From the NCBI RefSeq assembly GCF_029892155.1, contig NZ_JARZAG010000001.1, forward strand, positions 372,001-436,000: DNA of 64,000 nucleotides. The letters run 5' to 3'. Positions within the stretch are counted from its first letter, which is position 1; the number at the start of each line of letters is the position of its first letter. Positions 1-8,739 of this stretch are shown piece by piece. Made by a program: the position numbers and the translations under genes. Below the pieces are notes generated by a model. It saw nothing but the letters and a program-made list of their open reading frames with translations, was not told the DNA's origin and searched no databases. This DNA is from Kitasatospora sp. GAS204B (GTDB lineage Bacteria > Actinomycetota > Actinomycetes > Streptomycetales > Streptomycetaceae).

Positions 1-1196
1 CCGGCGGCGAGCACGGCGGCGGCCAGCGGGAAGCGCAGCACCGGGGTGAGGACGGCGTTCCAGATCCGGCTGCCGCTGTTCAGGTCCTTCGCCTTCAGCT
101 TGTGCAGGAACGGCACCCGGCCCTTGTCCACCCGGTCACCGAGCATCGACAGCAGGGCCGGCAGCACGGTCAGCGAGCCGAGCACCGCGGTGATCACGAC
201 CACGATGGTCGCGTAGGACATCGCCTGGAAGTCGGCGATCCCGGTGAGGAACATGCCCGCCATGGCGACCACCACGGTGATCCCGGAGACCAGCACCGCC
301 CGGCCCGAGGTGCCGGCGGCGATCTTCAGCGCCTGCTCGGCGCTGTGCCCGGCGGCCCGCTCCTCGCGCTCACGGCGCAGGTAGAAGAGGCAGTAGTCGA
401 CCCCGACGGCCAGACCCACCAGCAGCATCACCGAGCTGGCGTCGTTGCTGGTGTGCAGGAACGAGCTGCTCAGCGCGACCAGCCCGCCGGCCGCGATGAA
501 GGCGGTGAGCGCGAGGCCGACCGGCAGCACGGCGGCGACCACCGCGCCGAAGGCGATCAGCAGGATGCCCAGCGCCAGTGGCACGGCGGTCCACTCGGCG
601 GAGGAGAAGTCGTTCTTGAACTGGTCCTGGGACAGCTTGGTGGCGCTGGCCTGCCCGAACTCCGCGACGGTGAACGCGTGGTCGCCCTGCTGCACGCCGG
701 CCACCGCGTTCAGCGGTGCGGCGACGTCGGTGGCCGCCTGGTCCTGGTCGCCGATCACGGTGAACTGGACCAGTGCCGAGTGCCGGTCGGCCGAGATCGC
801 CTTGGTGTCGTAGGGCGAGCGCAGGTCGGTGGTCTTGCCGGTGCCGTCGACCGCCGCGATCACCTGGTCGACCTTGGCCCGGAAGACCGGGTCGTCGGCG
901 GTGCGTGCCGCGCTCTGCACCAGCACCGTCTCGCCCTGCGGGCTCTTGATCCCGGCCTGGTCGAGGATCCTGGCCGCCTGGGCCACCTGGCCCGGCATCG
1001 ACTCGCTGTCGGTGATCTGGTGGCTGCCGCTCGCGCCGCCCAGGAACGCGGCGAGCACCACGAAGAGCAGCCAGCCGAAGACGGCGGCCTTGCGGTGCCG
1101 GGCACTCCAGGCGCCCATCGTGGCGGCGAACCCCGGCTTTGCTCGGTCGCGCTGGTTTCCGCGCTCACGCGGGGCCGGGCGGTGGGTCGTGGACAC
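1..1196 (-). CDS. MMPL-family RND transporter, N-terminal part (cut by window edge)
   Basis: An integral-membrane exporter of the MMPL/RND superfamily, probably moving lipids or hydrophobic compounds with the proton-motive force. About 398 N-terminal codons are visible; the rest lies left of the window. A hydrophobic segment sits near residues 30-50, followed by a large extracytoplasmic region. A GVDYCLFYLRRE motif lies near residue 265, the Asp-Tyr pair that forms the proton relay in this family. The GTG start at 1196 is chosen because GGGGGAG lies about 6 bases upstream; an in-frame ATG at 1118 is an alternative. It is divergent from a second MMPL gene at 1704. The family is secure; the substrate is unknown. 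Confidence 0.88.
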   Translation of the reverse strand, partial: MSTTHRPAPRERGNQRDRAKPGFAATMGAWSARHRKAAVFGWLLFVVLAAFLGGASGSHQITDSESMPGQVAQAARILDQAGIKSPQGETVLVQSAARTADDPVFRAKVDQVIAAVDGTGKTTDLRSPYDTKAISADRHSALVQFTVIGDQDQAATDVAAPLNAVAGVQQGDHAFTVAEFGQASATKLSQDQFKNDFSSAEWTAVPLALGILLIAFGAVVAAVLPVGLALTAFIAAGGLVALSSSFLHTSNDASSVMLLVGLAVGVDYCLFYLRREREERAAGHSAEQALKIAAGTSGRAVLVSGITVVVAMAGMFLTGIADFQAMSYATIVVVITAVLGSLTVLPALLSMLGDRVDKGRVPFLHKLKAKDLNSGSRIWNAVLTPVLRFPLAAAVLAA

Positions 1197-1368
1197 GGGA
1201 TTCTCCCCCTGGGACGCGGCGGTGCGGGCCGCGGTGCGGTGCCCGGCGGTGTTTCCGGGCTCACAACCGACCCTAGGGAGACGGGCCTTGACGGGTAATC
1301 CGGCCAGCGGGGGAGTCCACCCTGGGTCTTCCCCCAGGGGTCGGGGTGGGGTTTTCCCCAGGTACCGG

Positions 1369-1405
1369 CTCCGACCTGGGTACCGGTTCTCTCCGACCTG
1401 GGTAC
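1369..1405. repeat. Two 15-bp direct repeats, 22-bp period
   Basis: CTCCGACCTGGGTAC occurs at 1369-1383 and again, identical, at 1391-1405. The 22-bp start-to-start distance is two helical turns, so both copies face the same side of the DNA, as expected for tandem sites of an activator or response regulator. The protein that binds is not identifiable from the window. Confidence 0.5.
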
Positions 1406-1549
1406 GGCGGGATGTCCACCCTGAGGGGGAGGCCTCTCCACCCGGGGGACGAGGTATTGACAGGGGCTGTCAGGTCACGATGGTGCGGGGCCGCTGGACG
1501 GTCCTGCGGAGCACGTCGATGCGCGGACTGCAGCCCACGGGGGGCTGGC

Positions 1550-1610
1550 TTGCCGGTCGGCTAGTAAGTTCTCGTATGATGCTCGCTCCAGTACTTACCT
1601 GCCGACCGGC
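1550..1610 (+). promoter_or_regulatory. Candidate promoter with overlapping 18-bp inverted-repeat operator
   Basis: The arms at 1552-1569 and 1593-1610 are reverse complements at 16 of 18 positions (GCCGGTCGGCTAGTAAGT against ACTTACCTGCCGACCGGC). A candidate -10 TATGAT (1575-1580) lies between the arms and a -35-like TTGCCG (1550-1555) overlaps the left arm, with a 19-base spacer that is slightly long. A dimeric repressor of TetR or similar type binding here would block the MMPL gene at 1704. No matching repressor gene is adjacent. Confidence 0.55.
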
Positions 1611-1703
1611 TAATGCCCTGTGGGGGGTACAGCCGTCTCAGCCGTCGCCCGGCGTCCCGTCCCCCAAGGGCTGCGGTGAACCATGCCAGGAGGCATCACA
1701 AGC

Positions 1704-3950
1704 ATGTTCCACCGAATCGGACAGTTCGTCGTCAAGCGGGCGTGGTGGGTGATTGTCGCCTGGATCGTCGCCGCTGTCGCCATCGTGGCGTCGGCCCCGA
1801 CGCTGACGGCGCAGACGGACGAGAGCTCCTTCCTGCCCACCCACTACGAGTCGATCCAGGCCTCGGAGCTCCAGCAGCAGGCCTTCCCGAGCAACTTCAC
1901 CCCCTCGGCGATCCTGCTCTTCGAGCGCACCGACGGCGGGAAGCTGGACGCCGGCGACCAGGCCGCGATGACCAAGGTCACCCAGGGCCTCACCGCCGAG
2001 AACATCAAGTACGTCCAGACGATCCTCCCGGTCGGCCCGAAGACGGCCAACTCGCCCGGGTCGTTCTCGGCGGACGGCAAGTACGCGCTGTCCATGATCG
2101 GCTTCGACAAGAACACCCCGCAGGCGGGGACCGAGACCGCGGACGCCGCCAAGGCGCTGCGCGACGACGCCAAGACGCTGGCGGCCGGCAGCAACCTCAA
2201 GGTGCAGCTCGGTGGCCCGGCCGCGCAGAACCTGGACCAGCAGGACTCCTCGAAGCTGGCCAACGCGCTGATCGGCGGCGGCACCGTCGTCATCATCCTG
2301 CTGACGCTCTTCCTGATCTTCCGCAGCCCGATCGTCGCCCTGCTGCCGGTGGCGATGATCGCGGTCTTCTCCATGGTCGCCAACGGCCTGATCGCGGACG
2401 CCAGCAAGGCCTTCGGCCTCAAGGCGGACAGCTCGGTCTCGGCGATCCTGATCGTGGTGCTCTTCGGCGTCGGCACCGACTACTTCCTGTTCCTGATCTT
2501 CCGTTACCGCGAACGGCTGCGAGCCGGTGACGAGCGCAAGACCGCGATGGTCAACGCCGTCGGCCGCGTCGGCGAGGCGATCTCCTCGGCGGCCGGCGCG
2601 GTGATCGTGGCCTTCAGCGTGCTGGTCCTCTCCAGCCTGGGCATGTTCAAGGCGATGGGCCCCTCGCTGGCGATCGCGGTCGCCGTCACGGCGCTGGCCT
2701 CGGTCACCCTGGTGCCGGCCGTGCTCTCGCTGATCCCGGAGCGGGTGCTGTTCTGGGAGAAGGGCCTGATCTACGCGATTCGCAAGGTCGTGTTCCGGCA
2801 GAAGAACGTGCAGCCCAAGACGCGTTGGCGCCTCGAGCCGGCCGGTGCCAAGTTCGCGGCGCTCGGCGGGCTGGTGCAGCGCCGTCCGGCCATGGTGGCC
2901 GCCGTCTCCGGTCTGATCCTGGTCGCCCTGGCGCTCGGCGCCACCGGCTACAAGGGCAACTTCGACCTGGCCGCCGGCTCGATGCCGAAGACCAAGGAGT
3001 CGATGGTCGTCTCTGACACGATGTCCAGCGCCTTCTCCGCCGGTGCGGCCGACCCGTCGCAGGTCTACCTGACCTCGACCAACGGCGCCCCGTTGGACCA
3101 GAACGCCTTCCCCGCCTACGTCGCCCAGCTCAAGGGCGTCGACGGCGTGGCGGAGGTCAACCCGCAGCCGAAGCTGAGCGGTGACCACCTGACCGCCAAC
3201 TTCACCGTGATGCTCAAGGACGACCCCGCCTCCAACAAGGCGATCGACACCGTCGGCAAGCTGCGTTCGGCGGCGCACGCCGACGCCCCGCAGGGCACCA
3301 AGGCGTACGTGGGCGGCATCACGTCCATCTACAAGGACATCAACACCGCGATGGCCCACGACTACTCGTTGGTCTTCCCGGTCGCGGCGCTGCTGATCAT
3401 GCTGATCCTGGGCCTGCTGCTGCGCAGCGCGGTGGCGCCCTGGTACCTGATGGCGGCCGTCGGCCTCGGCTTCGGTGCCACGGTCGGCGCGACGACCCTG
3501 CTGTTCCAGAACATCCAGCACCAGTCCGGGCTGATGTTCATGCTGCCGATGTTCATCTACCTGTTCGTGGTGGCCATCGGGACCGACTACAACATCCTGA
3601 TGATCGCCCGCCTGCGCGAGGAGGCCCGCGAGGGCCGCAGCCCCCGCGAGGCGGCCGCGATGGCGCTGCGGCACGGCGGTCCGACCGTCGCGGCGGCGGG
3701 TGGCATCCTGGCGGCGACCTTCGCCACCATGCTGCTGGCCGGCAACAGCCTGTTCAGCCAGATCGGCTTCTCGGTGGCCTTCGGCATCGGGGTCTCGGCC
3801 TTCGTGATGGCGATGTTCTTCACCCCGTCGCTGACCGCGCTGCTCGGCAAGGCGGCCTGGTGGCCCGGCCACCAGGGGATGCCCGAGCACGTGGCGCCGG
3901 TCGAGCTGCCGACCGCGCGCGGTGAGCGGGAGCCGGTCGGACACCACTGA
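1704..3950 (+). CDS. MMPL/RND-family membrane transporter
   Basis: A full-length MMPL exporter (748 aa) built of two similar halves. Each half has a membrane helix, an extracytoplasmic domain and a cluster of helices carrying an Asp-Tyr proton-relay motif: GVGTDYFLF near residue 255 and AIGTDYNIL near residue 625. The start used is ATG 1704 because AGGAGG lies at 1688-1693; an in-frame ATG at 1683 has no good ribosome site. The gene stands alone behind the 1550-1610 operator and is followed by a strong hairpin. It probably exports a lipid, pigment, antibiotic or other hydrophobic molecule; the substrate is not inferable. Confidence 0.92.
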   Translation: MFHRIGQFVVKRAWWVIVAWIVAAVAIVASAPTLTAQTDESSFLPTHYESIQASELQQQAFPSNFTPSAILLFERTDGGKLDAGDQAAMTKVTQGLTAENIKYVQTILPVGPKTANSPGSFSADGKYALSMIGFDKNTPQAGTETADAAKALRDDAKTLAAGSNLKVQLGGPAAQNLDQQDSSKLANALIGGGTVVIILLTLFLIFRSPIVALLPVAMIAVFSMVANGLIADASKAFGLKADSSVSAILIVVLFGVGTDYFLFLIFRYRERLRAGDERKTAMVNAVGRVGEAISSAAGAVIVAFSVLVLSSLGMFKAMGPSLAIAVAVTALASVTLVPAVLSLIPERVLFWEKGLIYAIRKVVFRQKNVQPKTRWRLEPAGAKFAALGGLVQRRPAMVAAVSGLILVALALGATGYKGNFDLAAGSMPKTKESMVVSDTMSSAFSAGAADPSQVYLTSTNGAPLDQNAFPAYVAQLKGVDGVAEVNPQPKLSGDHLTANFTVMLKDDPASNKAIDTVGKLRSAAHADAPQGTKAYVGGITSIYKDINTAMAHDYSLVFPVAALLIMLILGLLLRSAVAPWYLMAAVGLGFGATVGATTLLFQNIQHQSGLMFMLPMFIYLFVVAIGTDYNILMIARLREEAREGRSPREAAAMALRHGGPTVAAAGGILAATFATMLLAGNSLFSQIGFSVAFGIGVSAFVMAMFFTPSLTALLGKAAWWPGHQGMPEHVAPVELPTARGEREPVGHH

Positions 3951-3985
3951 CCTGCCGGCGCCGACTCGTCGGCGCACCGCATCGC

Positions 3986-4031
3986 GACGGGCGGGCCGGC
4001 CCGGGGACCTCCCCGGGGCGGCCCGCCCGTC
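3986..4031 (+). terminator. Transcription terminator hairpin after MMPL gene
   Basis: A 21-bp stem with one mismatch (arms 3986-4006 and 4011-4031) closes on a 4-base ACCT loop. It lies 36 bases after the MMPL stop. There is no long T tract, as is common for Streptomyces terminators. Confidence 0.75.
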
Positions 4032-4137
4032 CCGCGTGCGGGAGGTGCCAGGCGGGCCGAAAATAGTCCGATCATCTTCGGGGCTGGTCGTGCTACAGTC
4101 GAACCAGTTGCAGTTTTGGTTCCCATGAACGTTTGTG

Positions 4138-4174
4138 TGCGCCTGCTGGTCCAACCAACAGGCGCATTTGTTTT
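4138..4174 (+). terminator. Terminator-like hairpin in cold-shock gene leader
   Basis: TGCGCCTG (4138-4145) pairs with CAGGCGCA (4159-4166); the stem continues with TGG/CCA past one mismatch and is followed by TTTGTTTT. This is the shape of an intrinsic terminator but lies 89 bases upstream of the cold-shock start. It could end a short upstream transcript or act as an attenuator or RNA switch in the leader. Confidence 0.55.
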
Positions 4175-4262
4175 GTCCGGTGTCATCTCCGGATGGGGAT
4201 CGCGGCTACGCGAGGTTCACGAGGTGTGGATCTCGTTGCCCCAGTATTTGAAGGAGACGGTT

Positions 4263-4466
4263 ATGGCTACCGGCACCGTGAAGTGGTTCAACAGCGAAAA
4301 GGGCTTCGGCTTCATCGAGCAGGCCGAGGGCGGCCCTGACGTGTTCGCGCACTACTCGAACATCAGCGCCAACGGCTTCCGCGAGCTCGTTGAGGGCCAG
4401 CACGTCGAGTTCGACGTGACGCAGGGCCAGAAGGGCCCGCAGGCCGAGAACATCCGCGTCATCTGA
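4263..4466 (+). CDS. Cold-shock protein (CspA family)
   Basis: A 67-residue single-domain cold-shock protein that binds single-stranded RNA and DNA and acts as an RNA chaperone. The RNP1 motif KGFGFI (residues 13-18) and RNP2 motif VFAHYS (27-32) are intact, and the length is that of the family. ATG 4263 is preceded by AAGGAG with a 6-base spacer. It is monocistronic: a leader hairpin (4138-4174) lies upstream and a strong terminator (4500-4533) downstream. Streptomycetes carry many paralogs, so a specific gene symbol is not given. Confidence 0.97.
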   Translation: MATGTVKWFNSEKGFGFIEQAEGGPDVFAHYSNISANGFRELVEGQHVEFDVTQGQKGPQAENIRVI

Positions 4467-4499
4467 CGTTCCAGCTTCTCGCTGAACGCGCTAGACGCA

Positions 4500-4533
4500 G
4501 CGAAGGCCCGTACCGCACGGTGCGGGCCTTCGC
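4500..4533 (+). terminator. Terminator after cold-shock gene
   Basis: A perfect 11-bp stem (GCGAAGGCCCG with CGGGCCTTCGC) extends by four more pairs, one a G-T wobble, to a 4-base loop. It lies 33 bases after the stop. Confidence 0.8.
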
Positions 4534-4631
4534 CCATGTCGCCCAACGGCCGGGGCGGCGCACTCCACTCCTGGCGGCCGAACCGACGGGTCACCCATCG
4601 ATGGTGACCGCTCAGGACGGAGTACCACCGT

Positions 4632-6341
4632 ATGACCGATCAGGCACGCCCCACCGGCGGCCGCGGCCGATCCCGCTCACAGGGCTCGGGCAGCAGCCGC
4701 TCGCAGGGCTCCGGCAGCGCCGGCGGCTTCAGTGACGCCCAGGCACGCGCCGGCCGCAGCTCGGGCGGGCTGCGCAGCCAGTCGCAGTCCCAGGGCCGCG
4801 GTCGCGGCGCGGGCAAGAGCCGCACCGCCGAGCCCGCCGAGTTCACCGTGGTGACCGGCACCCCCGCGCGCCCGCCGGCCGCGACCTTCGCCGAGCTGGA
4901 GATGCCCAAGGCACTGCTCTCGGCGCTCACCCGCGAGGGCGTCACCGAGCCCTTCCCGATCCAGTCCGCCACCCTGCCGGACTCGCTGGCCGGCCGTGAC
5001 GTGCTCGGCCGCGGCCGCACCGGCTCCGGCAAGACGCTCGCCTTCGGCCTGTCCGTGCTGGCCCGCACCTCCGGGCAGCGCGCGGACGCCCGCAAGCCGC
5101 TGGCCCTGGTGCTGGTGCCGACCCGCGAGCTGGCCCAGCAGGTCACCGACGCGCTCACCCCGTACGCGACCGCCGTCAACCTGCGGATCGCCACCGTGGT
5201 CGGCGGGATGTCGATCACCCGCCAGGCCAACGCGCTGCGGCGCGGCGCCGAGGTGCTGGTGGCCACCCCGGGCCGGCTGGACGACCTGATCAACCGTCAG
5301 GACGTCCGGCTCGACCAGGTCGCGATCACCGTGCTGGACGAGGCCGACCAGATGGCCGACATGGGCTTCCTGCCGCAGGTCACCAAGCTCCTGGAGCAGG
5401 TCGCCGACGGCGGGCAGCGGATGCTCTTCTCCGCCACGCTGGACAAGAACATCGACCGCCTGGTGCAGCGCTTCCTGACCGACCCGGTCACCCACTCGGT
5501 GGACCCCTCGGCCGGCGCGGTCACCACCATGGAGCACCACGTGCTCCAGCTGGAGGCGGCCGACAAGGCCTCCGCCACCGCGCACATCGCCTCCCGCGAG
5601 GGCCGGGTGATCATGTTCGTGCACACCAAGCACGGCGCCGACCGCCTCGCCAAGCAGCTGCTGGCCAGCGGCGTTCGGGCGGCGGCGCTGCACGGCGGCA
5701 AGTCGCAGCCGCAGCGCAACCGCACCCTGGACCAGTTCCGCGACGGCCACGTCACCGCGCTGATCGCCACCAACGTCGCGGCGCGCGGCATCCACATCGA
5801 CGGCCTCGACCTGGTCGTCAACGTGGACCCGCCGATCGACCACAAGGACTACCTGCACCGTGGCGGCCGCACCGCCCGCGCCGGCGAGTCGGGCACCGTG
5901 GTCACCCTGGTGCTGCCCGAGCAGCGCCGGGACATGTCCAAGCTGATGGCCGCCGCCGCGATCCGCCCGGTCACCACCAAGGTCCGCCCCGGCGACGCCG
6001 AGCTGGCCCGGATCACCGGCGCCCGCACCCCCTCGGGTGTCGCGGTCACGGTGGCCCTGCCGGCCGCCGCCGAGCCGGCCGCGGCCGGTACCGGCGCCGC
6101 CAAGCGCCGCCCGGCGGGCCCGCGTTCCTCGCGCCCCGCCGACGTGGACATCAACGGCAACCCGAAGCGCCGCCGCCCCAAGCAGCGGATGGGCCAGACC
6201 GCCGCCGCCACCGGTGGTGGCGGTGGCACCCGCCAGGCGGCCGGCTTCATCGGCAAGACGGCCTCCGGCGCCAAGCCGGGCAGCGGCTCGAAGTCCGGCT
6301 CCAACTACGGCACCGGACGCCAGCGCCGCGCGTCGCGTTGA
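4632..6341 (+). CDS. DEAD-box ATP-dependent RNA helicase
   Basis: A 569-residue RNA helicase, likely acting in ribosome assembly or RNA decay in the cytoplasm. All family motifs are visible: Q motif region (about 86-112), Walker A GRTGSGKT (~127-134), PTRELAQQ, TPGR, DEAD (236-239), SAT, ARGIHIDGLDLVVN and HRGGRTARAG. The N-terminal ~80 residues are low-complexity, rich in Ser, Gly, Gln and Arg, and the C-terminal ~110 residues are basic and Gly-rich; both probably bind RNA. It follows a cold-shock gene, a sensible neighbour because both unfold RNA in the cold, but a terminator separates them. Confidence 0.95.
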   Translation: MTDQARPTGGRGRSRSQGSGSSRSQGSGSAGGFSDAQARAGRSSGGLRSQSQSQGRGRGAGKSRTAEPAEFTVVTGTPARPPAATFAELEMPKALLSALTREGVTEPFPIQSATLPDSLAGRDVLGRGRTGSGKTLAFGLSVLARTSGQRADARKPLALVLVPTRELAQQVTDALTPYATAVNLRIATVVGGMSITRQANALRRGAEVLVATPGRLDDLINRQDVRLDQVAITVLDEADQMADMGFLPQVTKLLEQVADGGQRMLFSATLDKNIDRLVQRFLTDPVTHSVDPSAGAVTTMEHHVLQLEAADKASATAHIASREGRVIMFVHTKHGADRLAKQLLASGVRAAALHGGKSQPQRNRTLDQFRDGHVTALIATNVAARGIHIDGLDLVVNVDPPIDHKDYLHRGGRTARAGESGTVVTLVLPEQRRDMSKLMAAAAIRPVTTKVRPGDAELARITGARTPSGVAVTVALPAAAEPAAAGTGAAKRRPAGPRSSRPADVDINGNPKRRRPKQRMGQTAAATGGGGGTRQAAGFIGKTASGAKPGSGSKSGSNYGTGRQRRASR

Positions 6342-6359
6342 TCCCGTAGCGACACCACT

Positions 6360-6395
6360 GAAGGGTCCGCCCGCCATGCGGCGTGCGGGCCCTTC
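6360..6395 (+). terminator. Terminator after helicase gene
   Basis: GAAGGGTCCGC (6360-6370) pairs with GCGGGCCCTTC (6385-6395) with one mismatch. It begins 19 bases after the helicase stop. Confidence 0.65.
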
Positions 6396-6461
6396 GGCGT
6401 TCCCCGGCCGTGACCCCGCCGCTTGGGGCGGTCGTCAGTGGTGTTCGGCAGACTGTGCGCC

Positions 6462-6875
6462 ATGACGATGAAGCCGATCATGACGCCCGATCAGCTCAAG
6501 GCCGCCTGCCTGGACTTCAACGGAGCCGAGGAGACCTTCCCGTTCAATCCGGAGACCTCGGTCTTCAAGGTGGGCGGGAAGATCTTCGCGATCAGCGCGC
6601 TGGACGGCGAGCCGCTGAAGGTCAGCCTCAAGTGCGAGCCGGAGGCGGCGGTACGGCTGCGGGCGACCTACCCGGCGATCACGCCGGGGTGGCACCTGAA
6701 CAAGCGGCACTGGAACACGGTGCTGCTCGACGGGTCGATCCCCGAGCAGGTGCTGCTGGAGATGATCGAGGACTCCTACGACCTGATCGTCAGCCGGCTG
6801 CCGCGCCGCCAGCAGCTGGTGCTCGACTGGTCCGGGCTGCGCGCCGACGCCGGCGGCGGGGAGGGCGAGGACTGA
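6462..6875 (+). CDS. MmcQ/YjbR family protein
   Basis: A 137-residue cytoplasmic protein of the MmcQ/YjbR family (CyaY-like fold), often annotated as DNA-binding; its biochemical role is poorly defined. Family features are an N-terminal acidic segment with FNGAEETFPF, a central KVGGKIFAI strand, and the typical WHLNKRHWNTV block near residues 75-87. The length matches the family. ATG 6462 is used; an upstream in-frame ATG at 6423 lies next to the helicase terminator and adds residues not typical of the family. The gene is convergent with the ATPase operon on the opposite strand. Confidence 0.85.
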   Translation: MTMKPIMTPDQLKAACLDFNGAEETFPFNPETSVFKVGGKIFAISALDGEPLKVSLKCEPEAAVRLRATYPAITPGWHLNKRHWNTVLLDGSIPEQVLLEMIEDSYDLIVSRLPRRQQLVLDWSGLRADAGGGEGED

Positions 6876-6919
6876 CCCGGCCTCAGTGGCGGCTGGGTGC
6901 CGGTGGGCGCGGGCCGACC

Positions 6920-7270
6920 CTAGGCAGTCGTGTCGGCGCGGTCCGTCGAGTGCGACGACGACAGCTGCCTGGGGATCGCCGACGTCGCCAGGCGGCCGTC
7001 GAACATCCGGATCACGGCTGTCAGTTCGGCTCCCAGAACGGCACGCGCGGCCCCGTCACCGCGACGGGCGAGCGCGACCATGGTGGCCAGGACGTCCGCG
7101 TGACGCAGCGAGGTCAGGACCGCCGCGATCTCGGCTGCTTCGTCCGCCAGGCCTTCATCGGAGCAGCGGGCCCAGTCCCGGAGCATCGATCTGGCCTCGA
7201 TGAAGGTGGCTCGTCGGCTGCGGACGAGTTCCGCGCGCTCGGGTAACCCGGCGCGGACCAGGCCGATCAT
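6920..7270 (-). CDS. Small protein of unknown function, partner of the AAA ATPase
   Basis: A 116-residue protein with no family recognised. It looks mostly alpha-helical and charged, with a hydrophilic Ser/Thr-rich tail. Its ATG (7270) overlaps the TGA of the upstream ATPase reading frame (ATGA at 7267-7270), so the two are translationally coupled and probably work together. No nuclease or metal-binding motif is apparent. Pairs of an AAA ATPase and a small partner are common in antiphage systems, but that role is only inferred here. Confidence 0.7.
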   Translation of the reverse strand: MIGLVRAGLPERAELVRSRRATFIEARSMLRDWARCSDEGLADEAAEIAAVLTSLRHADVLATMVALARRGDGAARAVLGAELTAVIRMFDGRLATSAIPRQLSSSHSTDRADTTA

Positions 7271-8644
7271 CCGGCCGTGCGCAACCGAGCCGCCGTCTCG
7301 GCGACCGAGGCGCTCAGCGAGCTGTTCAGCTTCTCGCCGAGTGCCTCGTACTCGGCGATCTCCTCGGCCGAGGCCTGTTCGGCGTACACGCGCCGCTCCA
7401 GCGCCACCAAGCGCCGCCGTTCCGCCTCGGCCTGCGGTGAGTACGGGCTCTCCAGGCCGAAAAGCGCGGACATGGCGGCATCGTCCCCGCTGCCGTAGAC
7501 GATGCGCTGGTAGAGCTCCTCGTCCACCACCCTTGGTGGCTCGTCCTCTCCGGGGCCGGCCAGTCGGATCAGCCCACCGGGGTCGGCGGCCTGGCAGATG
7601 TGGGGGCTGTGCGTGGTGACGATGAACTGGACATTCGGGAAGTGCGTCTTGAGCCAACCGCCTATCCGCTGCTGCCAGCTGACATGCAGGTGCGCGTCCA
7701 CCTCGTCGATGAGCACCACGCCGGGGACCCAAACCGTCGGTGACGGCCCGAGTGTGAAGACGTCGAACGCCTCGGACTCCTCTTGGCCCGGCATCAGCGG
7801 AGCTGACAGCATCGCCAGAATGTTGATCACCAACGCCACGGCCGCACGGTGGCCTTCACTCATCTCCGTGATGAGGAACTCGGAATCGCCGTCCCGCAGC
7901 CTGAGGCCCTCCGGCGTCACCTCGGTGACCACGTGCCCGTCCGGGAGGAGGCCGTCGTTCAGCAGGGCGATCGCGGCGTCAACCGTTCGGGCAGCTTCAG
8001 CGTCACCTGTCAGGCCGCGATGATGAAGATGGATCAGCCACTCCATGCCCCCCCGCGAGAGTGGCATCCTCATCGAAGAGGGTCGCGACGTTCGAATAGG
8101 TCGACTCGTCGGCTGAGCCGGCGCGGCGGCCCAGCCGACGGAACGCGCCGAAGGCCAGGATGTTCTCCACCCCGGCGATCTGCCAGAGGTCCTCATCGAT
8201 GAGCCGCTGCCCACCGGACTTGCCACGGGAGGAGAGCAGGACCTGGCGCCAGCGTGGCCGCGCCCGCCGCCTCGCCTTCCCCAGCGGTCCTGGCCAGACG
8301 CAGCTGGCCAGGACCTGCGGCAGCCGCTGGGACCGGCCGACGAACGCCCATGGGGACTCCCCTTCGCCATCGTCGAGGAGGAGTTCCACTTCCTCGATGT
8401 CGCCGCTGAGCCGCACCGCCGCTCGCCCCTCCGCCGCGGAGCGCCAGCCGGCGAGGTCGTCAGGCCGGTGGATGTCCAAGGCCACCACGATCGCGCGGAG
8501 CAGAGTGGTCTTGCCGGCCCCGTTGCGCCCGGCGATGACCGTCCAGCCGGCATGCGAGCCGTCGGGCCGTCGGAGGTCGAGTTCGACCCGGCGGTTACCG
8601 AGGAACCCCCGGACACCTGAGATCGACACCGTCGATACGTACAC
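7267..8644 (-). pseudogene. AAA family ATPase (ABC/RecF-like), frameshifted
   Basis: One gene split into two frames. The upstream part (8644 to ~8050) holds Walker A GRNGAGKTTLL near residue 40. The downstream part (~8050 to 7267) holds the rest of the ATPase: a signature-like SEGHRAAVAL region, Walker B VVLIDEVDAHLH and the THSP switch. The frames join at a run of seven C (8048-8054; G on the coding strand). Removing one base gives continuous protein reading DATLAGG then MEWLIHLHH. GTG 8644 is a tentative start with GGAGGT unusually close. Either the gene is broken, or the run is a sequencing error or slippery site. The class resembles SMC/OLD-like ATPases of defence systems. Confidence 0.75.
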
Positions 8645-8739
8645 CGCACCTCCACGCTCAGGGATCGGCCACCCCGCGTCGAATTGCACGGACCGCGTTG
8701 CACGGCGGGGCCGGTGCGAGCCGGAGCGGGTCTGCGGCA

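Larger units (their letters stand above)
1197..1703. other. Divergent intergenic region between two MMPL genes
   Basis: No convincing gene lies in these ~507 bases. From left to right they hold the upstream region of the leftward MMPL gene, a pair of 15-bp direct repeats (1369-1405), a small perfect inverted repeat TGACAG-GGG-CTGTCA (1458-1472) and an 18-bp inverted repeat around a promoter-like sequence (1550-1610). The density of repeats suggests several DNA-binding proteins act here. Confidence 0.5.

Noticed and set aside
1638..4154. An 838-codon minus-strand frame over the MMPL gene
   Set aside because: Composition is Arg/Gly/His/Asp-rich without any domain; the plus-strand MMPL protein has clear motifs.
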